This document shows positions 1 to 5,413 of a stretch of DNA of 6,123 nucleotides, in pieces. Source of the stretch: CAYFJO01 sp964343305. Lineage in GTDB: Bacteria; Planctomycetota; Planctomycetia; Pirellulales; Pirellulaceae. Positions within the stretch are counted from its first letter, which is position 1, and the number at the start of each line of letters is the position of its first letter. A program made the translations under genes and the position numbers. Location of the stretch: assembly GCA_964343305.1 (NCBI GenBank), contig CAYFJO010000594.1:1-6123 (forward strand), read 5' to 3'. The notes below the pieces were generated by a model. It saw nothing but the letters and a program-made list of their open reading frames with translations. It was not told the DNA's origin and made no database searches.

Positions 1-73
1 CATGGCCGACCTTTTCGAAGCCTTTTTGTACGCTGCGCAGGTTTCCCATCTGGTAGTCGATGATGGCGATCAT
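1..73 (-). CDS. hisH: HisH, glutaminase subunit of imidazole glycerol phosphate synthase (N-terminal fragment)
   Basis: Only the first 24 codons are present; the gene leaves the window at base 1. Read leftward from the ATG at 73-71 the protein begins MIAIIDYQMGNLRSV and continues QKGFEKVGH, which matches the conserved opening of HisH class I glutamine amidotransferases (typically IIDYGxGNLRSVxxAFxxxG). HisH releases ammonia from glutamine and passes it to HisF in histidine biosynthesis, in the cytoplasm. The catalytic Cys-His-Glu triad lies outside the window. The usual Gly after the DY pair is Gln here. No purine-rich Shine-Dalgarno sequence precedes the ATG. It lies downstream of and co-directional with the OmpA-like gene, 199 nt away, so co-transcription is possible but not shown. 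Confidence 0.85.
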   Translation of the reverse strand, partial: MIAIIDYQMGNLRSVQKGFEKVGH

Positions 74-190
74 AGGGAACTCTTTGGAGGGAGATGTGGA
101 GTGGATACGAATGCGACACGCGGCGCAGCGAAACGTTCGCGATACATCGATTTTAGTTCAGAGGCCGAATCGAAAACAGATGCCGCGGAA

Positions 191-270
191 ATGCCCAAAT
201 CTCAATGACCAATGACCAGCGGGGCACGTTCCATTGAGCCTTGGGCATTGGTCATTGAAGCGCGGTCATT
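191..270. repeat. Intergenic palindromic element built from AATGACC heptamers
   Basis: A perfect 13-bp inverted repeat, TCAATGACCAATG at 202-214 and CATTGGTCATTGA at 246-258, extends inward past one mismatch by four further pairs (216-219 with 241-244, the last a G-T). The heptamer AATGACC occurs twice in tandem on the plus strand (204-210, 211-217) and twice on the minus strand (250-256, 264-270). ATGCCCAA at 191-198 can pair instead with TTGGGCAT at 241-248, so two foldings compete. It sits just beyond the OmpA-like stop codon, where a terminator would be, but no T-run follows on the minus strand. A dispersed planctomycete intergenic repeat is the likeliest reading; a non-classical terminator or mRNA-end stabiliser is the alternative. 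Confidence 0.6.
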
Positions 271-272
271 TC

Positions 273-1091
273 TTACTGAATCGTGTCCGGATAGATCACC
301 AATTCCACGCGGCGGTTGCGAGCGCGACCCGCCGGCTCGCCGTTGGAGAAGCGTGGATGATTGGCTCCGTGAGAAACGACGAACATGCGGTTCGGCTGGA
401 TGCGGCCGCTGCGAATCAATTGGTCAAAAACTGCTTTGGCTTGATCGTTGGCTAGTAAATGATGATTCGTGCCCAAGCCGGGTAGCGTGGAATTGTCCGT
501 GTGTCCCTCGACCCCAATACGATTGCGCGGGTAGTTTTGTCCAACGGCCACCGCAACCTGGTCCAAAACGGCGATGGCTTCTTGCCGCATTTGCGAACTA
601 TTCTGCACAAAGACGCGGTCAGACAACAATTCAATGCGAACCACACTTCCATCCTGGCGAACATCGACGCCGGGGATGTCGATCACTTTCAATGAATTCT
701 GCAAACTGTTATTGGCCGTGATTGTCGCACCACCGCGATGTTGCGTGGACGTTTTCAGACTGGCCAGTTTCTGCTCGAAGTCGTTCCGCTGGTTGACGAT
801 CTCGGTTTGTTGCCGGGCCATTTCGGCGAGTTGCTTTTGCGTCGCTTGATAGAGTTGGTCTTTTTGACGGATCAACTGATCTCGTTGGGCGAGACGAGCG
901 TGCAAATCGCGATTGTCCACGTCAAGTTGATTGATGCGTCGCGTAAGTTCCTGGAGCTGTGCTGTGTGAGCGTCAGCCGGTTGTCCGTCGGGTTGCCCAA
1001 ACGGCCGCTGTGCGAAGTAGGCATTTCGGTTGCAACCAATGGACACACAAATGACTAGCACCAGCAATCCAGCTAATGGCGCGGATCGCAT
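273..1091 (-). CDS. OmpA/MotB-domain outer-membrane lipoprotein with N-terminal coiled coil
   Basis: The 272-residue protein starts with a short basic-hydrophobic signal (MRSAPLAGLLVLVICVSIGC) ending in a lipobox-like S-I-G-C, so Cys20 is the probable lipidation site. Residues about 41-115 are rich in Gln, Leu, Arg and Glu and look like a coiled coil. Residues about 150-266 form an OmpA C-terminal domain: GVEGHTDN at 193-200 with the conserved Asp199, and the closing GRARNRRVEL at 255-264. Such proteins normally bind peptidoglycan non-covalently and tie the envelope to the cell wall. The Arg that usually contacts diaminopimelate (LSxxRA motif) is Gln217 here (LANDQA). A GAGGAG ribosome site lies 9 nt before the ATG, supporting this start. 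The stop is TAA. The gene is divergent from the response regulator and precedes hisH. The domain call is firm; the specific role is not known. Confidence 0.93.
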   Translation of the reverse strand: MRSAPLAGLLVLVICVSIGCNRNAYFAQRPFGQPDGQPADAHTAQLQELTRRINQLDVDNRDLHARLAQRDQLIRQKDQLYQATQKQLAEMARQQTEIVNQRNDFEQKLASLKTSTQHRGGATITANNSLQNSLKVIDIPGVDVRQDGSVVRIELLSDRVFVQNSSQMRQEAIAVLDQVAVAVGQNYPRNRIGVEGHTDNSTLPGLGTNHHLLANDQAKAVFDQLIRSGRIQPNRMFVVSHGANHPRFSNGEPAGRARNRRVELVIYPDTIQ

Positions 1092-1100
1092 AACATTCGA

Positions 1101-1106
1101 CTCCTC
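1101..1106 (-). promoter_or_regulatory. Ribosome binding site of the OmpA-like gene
   Basis: GAGGAG on the minus strand lies 9 nt upstream of the ATG at 1091-1089. It decides between this ATG and an overlapping out-of-frame ATG at 1096-1094, which lies only 4 nt from the site. Confidence 0.7.
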
Positions 1107-1217
1107 AACGATTGAGATTGCTCCGCAACGGCTGCTTTTGATAAGACGCTTTCATCCAACAAGCGCATCAACAACCGCAGTGTAAAGATAAGGTCGGGGA
1201 TCGTAACAATTCGGTGA

Positions 1218-1235
1218 ATTGACGCCAACGTCAAT
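1218..1235. promoter_or_regulatory. 18-base palindrome, candidate operator upstream of the OmpA-like gene
   Basis: ATTGACG at 1218-1224 and CGTCAAT at 1229-1235 are perfect inverted arms around CCAA. On the minus strand it contains a TTGACG word that could double as a -35 element. It lies about 130 bp upstream of the OmpA-like start codon. Binding-site function is inferred from symmetry alone. Confidence 0.35.
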
Positions 1236-1266
1236 CGTCCACAATCTGCTGAATTCGGGGGGTGCA

Positions 1267-1300
1267 AGCCATCTCGAAACGTACCGATGGCTGTTTCGAG
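1267..1300. repeat. Two interleaved inverted repeats (mutually exclusive hairpins)
   Basis: AGCCATC (1267-1273) is complementary to GATGGCT (1286-1292), and CTCGAAAC (1273-1280) is complementary to GTTTCGAG (1293-1300). The arms are ordered a-b-a'-b'. Each hairpin alone would have a loop of about 12 nt. With almost no bases between adjacent arms, both full stems could hardly form together, so the RNA would fold either one way or the other. It could act in the leader of the leftward OmpA-like transcript, or as duplex DNA with overlapping protein sites. Confidence 0.45.
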
Positions 1301-1407
1301 CAGTCAAAGAAAGCAGGTCACCGTTCTTTTCTACTTTATTGACCAATATTTATGCGTTACGGCCACAACCCCTGTCTTTTGGGGACTTTATGTAAAACAG
1401 ATCAATC

Positions 1408-1435
1408 TTGACGGCATGAGATAGGTGGGTATAAT
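1408..1435 (+). promoter_or_regulatory. Strong sigma70-type promoter for the response-regulator transcript
   Basis: TTGACG at 1408-1413 (5 of 6 consensus bases) and a perfect TATAAT at 1430-1435 are separated by 16 nt. Transcription would begin near 1442, giving a leader of about 230 nt before the response-regulator start. A GATCAATC word (1400-1407) abuts the -35 box and resembles the GATCAAAC arms further down the leader. Confidence 0.7.
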
Positions 1436-1474
1436 TCGGACGATTGGCAAGTTTGGTAAGTTTGCAAAAGCCAG

Positions 1475-1561
1475 ATGAGTCGATCAAACATTAACGAATC
1501 AGGAAGGTGTGCTGTTTGCGTACGCCACGAAGGTTTGATCAAAGACGGAGTTATGGATTAG
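1475..1561 (+). CDS. Possible small leader ORF (28 aa) with a CxxC pair
   Basis: An ATG at 1475 begins 28 sense codons ending in TAG at 1559-1561, about 33 nt downstream of the predicted transcription start. The peptide begins MSRSNINESG and includes RCAVCVRHEG, so it has a C-x-x-C pair. No clear ribosome binding site precedes it. An inverted repeat (1482-1489 with 1533-1540) lies inside it. It may be a leader peptide, a tiny protein or a chance frame; chance is the default for an ORF this short. Confidence 0.2.
   Translation: MSRSNINESGRCAVCVRHEGLIKDGVMD
1482..1543. promoter_or_regulatory. GATCAAAC/GTTTGATC inverted repeat in the response-regulator leader
   Basis: GATCAAAC (1482-1489) and GTTTGATC (1533-1540) are perfect 8-bp inverted arms 43 nt apart. 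The right arm is part of a 10-bp perfect palindrome, TTTGATCAAA (1534-1543). In RNA this would be a long-range stem; in DNA, paired sites for a dimeric regulator. The self-complementary GCGTACGC at 1518-1525 lies between them. Confidence 0.3.
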
Positions 1562-1602
1562 CAAGTGCGTGGCGCTTCATGGAAGTGTGGGGGTTTTAGG
1601 TT

Positions 1603-1619
1603 GATTGAACATTTCAATC
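1603..1619. promoter_or_regulatory. 17-base palindrome just upstream of the response regulator
   Basis: GATTGAA (1603-1609), CAT, then TTCAATC (1613-1619) forms perfect 7-bp arms with a 3-nt centre, about 55 nt upstream of the chosen start codon. No T-run follows, so it is not an intrinsic terminator. It could be a repressor or autoregulatory operator or a leader hairpin. Confidence 0.4.
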
Positions 1620-1673
1620 GCCTTCTGTCCTCTCCGACTTGCTAGTCATACCTAAGGAAGGATGGGTCGAAAC

Positions 1674-1891
1674 ATGACCACCAAGACCGTGTTTACGACT
1701 GGAGAAGCAGCTAAGATCTGCAAAGTTAGTCAACAAACCATCATTCGATGCTTTGACAACGGCTCACTTAAGGGCTTTCGCGTGCCGGGAAGCCGTTTCC
1801 GCCGCATTCCTCGCGATCAACTGTTCGCCTTTATGAAGGACAACGGGATTCCGACCGATGCCTTGGAAAGTGGCAAGCGGAAGTTGTTGAT
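1674..1891 (+). CDS. Excisionase-family HTH response regulator (N-terminal part, cut by scaffold gap)
   Basis: Seventy-two codons are visible before the run of N. The protein starts MTTKTVFTTGEAAKICKVSQ and continues through QTIIRCFDNGSLKGFRVPGS and RFRRIPRDQL, a MerR/excisionase-like winged helix (residues about 6-55; recognition helix around VSQQTIIRCF). Such domains bind DNA. From recollection, this N-terminus in planctomycetes is joined to a CheY-like receiver beginning KxLIVDDD; the visible end GKRKLL followed by AT fits that junction, but no receiver sequence is visible. TAAGGAAGG (1653-1661) precedes two in-frame ATGs. 1674 was chosen because the site abuts the ATG at 1662, leaving almost no spacer; the 1662 start adds four residues and cannot be excluded. 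The strong promoter at 1408-1435 likely drives it. It probably partners the downstream kinase. Confidence 0.85.
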
Positions 1892-1991
1892 NNNNNNNNN
1901 NNNNNNNNNNNNNNNNNNNNNNNNNNNNNNNNNNNNNNNNNNNNNNNNNNNNNNNNNNNNNNNNNNNNNNNNNNNNNNNNNNNNNNNNNNN
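1892..1991. other. Scaffold gap (100 N, true length unknown)
   Basis: Exactly 100 N, the conventional placeholder for a gap of unknown size. The missing DNA should hold the rest of the response regulator (a receiver would need about 350 bases or more) and perhaps further sequence. Reading frames across the N are meaningless. Confidence 0.97.
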
Positions 1992-2033
1992 CCAAAGGGT
2001 GCTTCGCACAAAAGACTCCTGACCCCTTTTTAA
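1992..2033 (-). repeat. Probable end of a REP/RAYT-type dispersed repeat next to the gap
   Basis: Read on the minus strand the segment begins TTAAAAAGGGGTCAGGAGTC and continues TTTTGTGCGAAGCACCC. The word AAAAGGGGTCAGGAGTC is one I recall as recurrent around IS200-like/REP-associated tyrosine transposase genes, including in planctomycetes. A small hairpin GTGC-TTC-GCAC lies at 1999-2009, and AAAAG/CTTTT arms flank the GACTCCTGACCCC core. The segment abuts the gap, as expected if a multicopy repeat broke the assembly, and ends 12 nt before the kinase start. No transposase coding sequence is visible. The identification is by memory only. Confidence 0.45.
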
Positions 2034-2045
2034 CCACCACGGACG

Positions 2046-3410
2046 ATGCAACGTTTACCGACGCTGACCGACGGACAAAGTCGTTATCAGCTTCCGCTCG
2101 CGGATACTTCCGCGGCGCGGTTGACTGAAGCGCTGTTGTTGGATGACCAGCAAGCGCGGGTGGAGAGTCTTGCCTGCTTGCTTTCGCATGATCCAACGCT
2201 CGCCTTGTGGACGCTCTGTCGCGCCCAGTCCGCAGCGCAACAGCTTGACGAGTTGGCCCATTGGTTGGAGTGCCACGCGCTGGACGTGCTGGATTGGGAA
2301 GAGGCCGACCTGGTTTGGGATCAACAATCCTTCGATTCGCAACGGGCTGCCTGGCAACAGCGGGTCGCCCAAAGTGTTACAGCGGCTCGACAATCGTCAT
2401 GTTATCTCGCCGGCCTGCTATGCGAGTCGAAACGCTGGTTGGACGACGCGCGAGTTGGCAAAAAACAAGGCGAAACGTCCCAAACTAACCCATTATTGCC
2501 GGATTGGTTGACGCAAGAGTTGGACGCCATTTCGGTTTCTCGACCCGCTGACAACGGCCACGTTGGCGCGGCGGATGTTGCTCGGCAATCCCCGACCGAA
2601 ATCGCAGAGCAATGGTCCGCCACGATCCCTGGCGTGGAGAAGTTATTGATTCCGCTGATTCAAAAGCTCCGTCGATTACGATCGTTGGAGCGCGACTACG
2701 AGGCTACGTTGCAGCGTGAGAAGATTGATGCACTGAAGGAATTGGCCTACGGGGCCAGTCACGAGATCAATAATCCGCTCGCCAATATTTCCACTCGCGC
2801 CCAGACTTTGTTGCGCGATGAAACGGACCCCGAGCGACGTCAAAAACTGGAGACCATTAACCGGCAAGCTTTTCGCGCGCACGAAATGATCACACACATG
2901 ATGCAGTTTGCCAGACCACCGCGGCTGGCGGTCACCAACACGAACTTGGTGTCTTTAATCGACGATGTGATCGCAAAGACCTTTCCCGACGCACAGCCAC
3001 AGGAGACCGAGCTGATCAATCGTTCCGCGGGCGAAACCGTCATGGCGCACGTGGACAGCGACCAACTGATTTCCGCGCTCAAGGCGATGATTGTCAATTC
3101 GCTACAAGCGCTTCGCAAAGGCGGCCGTATCGAAATGTTCGCGCGCCACGAGTCCGCTGGCCATGTCGCGATCACAGTCCACGACACGGGACCGGGAATT
3201 CCCGACGACATACAACGGCACGTCTTCGATCCGTTCTTTTCTGGTCGCGAAGCCGGCCGTGGTTTGGGATTCGGATTGTGCAAATGCTGGGGCGTCGTCC
3301 AACTGCACGGCGGCACGATCGATGTGGAGAGCGCAAAGGGTCGCGGAACGACGTTCACAATTCGACTGCCCCTTGAAGCGACCTCGGCACACAAGGCAGC
3401 GGCGAGTTAG
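2046..3410 (+). CDS. Soluble sensor histidine kinase with HDOD-like N-terminal region
   Basis: This 454-residue protein has no signal peptide or membrane helix, so it should act in the cytoplasm. Residues about 25-75 resemble an HDOD fragment (LACLLSHDPTLALWTLCRA). A probable coiled coil at about 197-233 leads to the dimerisation/phosphoacceptor motif GASHEINNPLANI with His239. The ATP-binding domain follows: N box with Asn351 (MIVNSLQAL), G1 box DTGPGIP at 380-386, F-like DPFFSG, and G2 box GLGFG at 406-410. All catalytic motifs are present. An in-frame TAA at 2031-2033 fixes the ATG at 2046 as the earliest start after the gap; no Shine-Dalgarno site is seen. It lies after a response-regulator gene and 28 nt before the antiporter gene, suggesting a two-component pair and shared transcription with the transporter. 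The signal sensed is unknown. Confidence 0.93.
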   Translation: MQRLPTLTDGQSRYQLPLADTSAARLTEALLLDDQQARVESLACLLSHDPTLALWTLCRAQSAAQQLDELAHWLECHALDVLDWEEADLVWDQQSFDSQRAAWQQRVAQSVTAARQSSCYLAGLLCESKRWLDDARVGKKQGETSQTNPLLPDWLTQELDAISVSRPADNGHVGAADVARQSPTEIAEQWSATIPGVEKLLIPLIQKLRRLRSLERDYEATLQREKIDALKELAYGASHEINNPLANISTRAQTLLRDETDPERRQKLETINRQAFRAHEMITHMMQFARPPRLAVTNTNLVSLIDDVIAKTFPDAQPQETELINRSAGETVMAHVDSDQLISALKAMIVNSLQALRKGGRIEMFARHESAGHVAITVHDTGPGIPDDIQRHVFDPFFSGREAGRGLGFGLCKCWGVVQLHGGTIDVESAKGRGTTFTIRLPLEATSAHKAAAS

Positions 3411-3438
3411 CGTTCCTGTTCTGTAAAATGGCTTTCCC

Positions 3439-5268
3439 ATGCCCGAACATCCTTATGGCTGGTTAAGTTTGGCACCGCCGGTTGTCGCAATCGTTTTGGC
3501 GATCGTGACGCGACGTGTGATTGTTTCTTTGCTCGCCGGCGTGTTTGCGGGCAGCCTGATCATGGCCAGCGGGAATCCCATCGAAGCCGTTAGCCAGTCG
3601 CTGCAATCGCATCTTTGGCCGACGCTGATCAACGAAGACAAATTGACGGTGTTTGTCTTCACGGCACTGATGGGTTCGATGGTGGGAATCATCAGCCGCT
3701 GTGGCGGGATGCGCGGACTGGTCGAAGTGGTGGCGACATGGGCCAACAACCGGCAACGTGGCCAGTTTGTTACCTGGCTGCTCGGTTTGTTTATCTTTTT
3801 CGATGACTACGCGAATACCGTTTTGATCGGCAACACAATGCGGCCGCTGACCGATCGACTAAAGATCTCGCGGGAAAAGCTTGCCTACGTTGTTGACTCG
3901 ACGGCGGCACCTGTTGCGGGCCTCGCGCTCGTGTCGACATGGGTCGCGGGAGAAATTGGCTTCGTCCAAGAAGGCATTGATAAACTCTCGGTCTCGGGAG
4001 AATCGTGGACGGCTTTTAACGTGTTCGTCCACAGCATTCCTTATCGATTTTACGTCCTTTGGGCGCTGGTGTTTGTACTCTTGGTCGCATGGTTTCGACG
4101 CGACTTTGGCCCGATGTTGAACGCCGAACGGCGATGTCTCTCGGGCAAAGCGAATCTGGATGGCCATTCCGAAACCACGGCGCCCGCGACTCATCCAGAT
4201 GAAGCGGCGCATGGACAGTGGTTTGATGCCGTCGTACCCGTCGTTGCAACGGTGGGCTCGATCGTGTGGCTGCTTTATGTCACCGGGCGCGCCGAGTTTA
4301 GTGCTAATGAAACGCCGTCAATGATGCAGGTGTTTGGAGCAGCGGATGCTTATGGGTCGTTGTTGTGGGGCGCCTTGTTTGGCGTTGTTATGGCGGCTGC
4401 GATGTCATGGTTTCGGGGGCTGCTGACGTCGGCACAGATTCTCGCTGCATCGAGTGCGGGTGCTCTACTGGTTGTGCCAGCGCTCGCGATTCTGTGGCTG
4501 GCATCCACGTTGTCTGTGATGACTGGCAATAGCCCAAACAATCAAGATGATGGACGACAGCAAACCGCCACTGCGATCGCCGATTCGCTTGCATCCCACG
4601 ATATTTCAATCGGCCAAATCGCTCGCTCACTCGAAGGCAAGGGGTTCAAGGATTACGAAATTGCCACCGCGCTGGCGGCGACTAGCAAGTCGAGCGAATG
4701 GAACGAGGTTGCGGCAGCACACCAGTATCGATTCACTCACTACCGCCTTTACACAGGTGCTTACCTTCGCAACACGCTGGACGAAAGCTTGCCCAGTTTC
4801 CTTTTGCCGACGCTGGTTTTCGTGCTGGCCGCAGGCATCGCCTTTGCCACGGGAACAAGTTGGGGAACGATGGGAATCGTGATGCCGTTAGCATTGCCGT
4901 TGGCATACGGCGCACTGGCTACGGCGGATGTGGACGTCTCGGCGACCCATCCCATCTTGCTGGCGACCGTGGGCAGTGTGTTGGCCGGCGCGATTTTTGG
5001 TGACCATTGCTCTCCCATTTCCGACACAACCGTGCTGTCATCGCAAGCCAGCGGTTGTGATCATGTCGCTCATGTTTGGACTCAGATGCCATACGCGTTG
5101 GTGGTCGGGGCTATTTCGATCGTTTGCGGAACTTTGCCGATCGGATTGGGCGTGCCGGTTTGGGTGTTGTTGCCCATGGGTGTGATTGTGATGTTGGCGT
5201 GTCTGCTCATTTTTGGTAAACGGGCGGAAGATGATGTGGCGAGCGAGCAACGCCCGTTGCAAAAGTGA
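3439..5268 (+). CDS. NhaC-family Na+/H+ antiporter with extended hydrophilic insertion
   Basis: The 609-residue protein has many hydrophobic segments and the family's signatures: FFDDYANT at 120-127 (Asp122, Asp123), TAAPVAGLALVSTW after the first helical bundle, GTSWGTMGIVMPLA at 472-485, and GDHCSPISDTT at 521-531. The family exchanges H+ for Na+ (some members swap organic substrates) across the inner membrane, and the paired acidic motifs are probable ion sites. It is longer than the usual 450-520 residues because of two hydrophilic stretches, about 219-261 and about 364-450. The second splits what is normally a short conserved LGTxxYL segment; its remnant appears as LYTGAYL. An in-frame TAA at 3424-3426 rules out a longer start; no clear ribosome site is seen. 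It follows the kinase by 28 nt, probably in the same operon. Exact substrate is unproven. Confidence 0.93.
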   Translation: MPEHPYGWLSLAPPVVAIVLAIVTRRVIVSLLAGVFAGSLIMASGNPIEAVSQSLQSHLWPTLINEDKLTVFVFTALMGSMVGIISRCGGMRGLVEVVATWANNRQRGQFVTWLLGLFIFFDDYANTVLIGNTMRPLTDRLKISREKLAYVVDSTAAPVAGLALVSTWVAGEIGFVQEGIDKLSVSGESWTAFNVFVHSIPYRFYVLWALVFVLLVAWFRRDFGPMLNAERRCLSGKANLDGHSETTAPATHPDEAAHGQWFDAVVPVVATVGSIVWLLYVTGRAEFSANETPSMMQVFGAADAYGSLLWGALFGVVMAAAMSWFRGLLTSAQILAASSAGALLVVPALAILWLASTLSVMTGNSPNNQDDGRQQTATAIADSLASHDISIGQIARSLEGKGFKDYEIATALAATSKSSEWNEVAAAHQYRFTHYRLYTGAYLRNTLDESLPSFLLPTLVFVLAAGIAFATGTSWGTMGIVMPLALPLAYGALATADVDVSATHPILLATVGSVLAGAIFGDHCSPISDTTVLSSQASGCDHVAHVWTQMPYALVVGAISIVCGTLPIGLGVPVWVLLPMGVIVMLACLLIFGKRAEDDVASEQRPLQK

Positions 5269-5314
5269 CCACTTCGGAAAACTCATCCAACGTTTGGCTT
5301 CGCTAGCAATCGTT

Positions 5315-5330
5315 GGCAAAGACATTTGCC
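5315..5330. terminator. Weak hairpin after the antiporter gene
   Basis: GGCAAA (5315-5320), loop GACA, TTTGCC (5325-5330) makes a perfect 6-bp stem 47 nt after the antiporter stop. Just upstream, CCAACG (5287-5292) is inverted at CGTTGG (5311-5316), giving an overlapping alternative stem. Only GTTT follows, so it is a poor intrinsic terminator; no better candidate is visible before the next gene. Confidence 0.25.
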
Positions 5331-5413
5331 GTTTCGCGATAACAACTTGCGAAGGCTGACAGGTCGCCGGGATCATCATCACGGCGTGCGAAGTCATTTT
5401 TTGAGATTGCCTT

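Larger units (their letters stand above)
1092..1661. other. Divergent intergenic region between the OmpA-like gene and the response regulator
   Basis: These 570 bases hold no long convincing gene on either strand. From left to right they contain the OmpA-like ribosome site, an 18-base palindrome (1218-1235), interleaved inverted repeats (1267-1300), a C4/G4 inverted repeat (1369-1372 with 1381-1384), a rightward sigma70-type promoter (1408-1435), a tandem AAGTTTG pair (1449-1455, 1458-1464), a 28-codon ORF (1475-1561), a long-range inverted repeat (1482-1489 with 1533-1540), a short hairpin AAGTGC/GCGCTT (1563-1577), a six-codon ORF (1579-1599) and a 17-base palindrome (1603-1619). No convincing promoter for the leftward OmpA-like gene was found; TTGACG on the minus strand at 1234-1229 has only a poor -10 partner. 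Confidence 0.6.

Noticed and set aside
128..140. GCGAA-ACG-TTCGC small palindrome upstream of hisH
   Set aside because: Five-bp arms only; common by chance at this base composition.
2..208. Plus-strand frame over the left edge
   Set aside because: The first 73 bases read on the minus strand give an unmistakable HisH N-terminus; the plus-strand frame resembles nothing known.
212..721. 169-codon plus-strand frame opposite the OmpA-like gene
   Set aside because: Antisense shadow of a clear OmpA-domain gene, with Arg/Cys/Trp-rich composition typical of a wrong frame.
1369..1384. CCCC-TGTCTTTT-GGGG inverted repeat
   Set aside because: Only 4-bp arms and upstream of the promoter; too weak to call as a terminator or operator.
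1579..1599. Six-codon ORF (MEVWGF) before the 1603-1619 palindrome
   Set aside because: One Trp codon and an adjacent stem hint at attenuation, but the length is within chance and the regulator has no amino-acid pathway link.
1662..2033. One continuous reading frame from the regulator start through the N run to TAA at 2031
   Set aside because: It crosses 100 placeholder N of unknown true length; the post-gap residues come from repeat-like sequence, so the frame is artificial.
2840..3394. 184-codon minus-strand frame opposite the kinase
   Set aside because: Antisense to the conserved kinase catalytic region; no recognisable domain.
3428..3465. 12-codon ORF (ATG at 3428) overlapping the antiporter start
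   Set aside because: Very short, no ribosome site, out of frame; likely chance, though translational coupling is possible.
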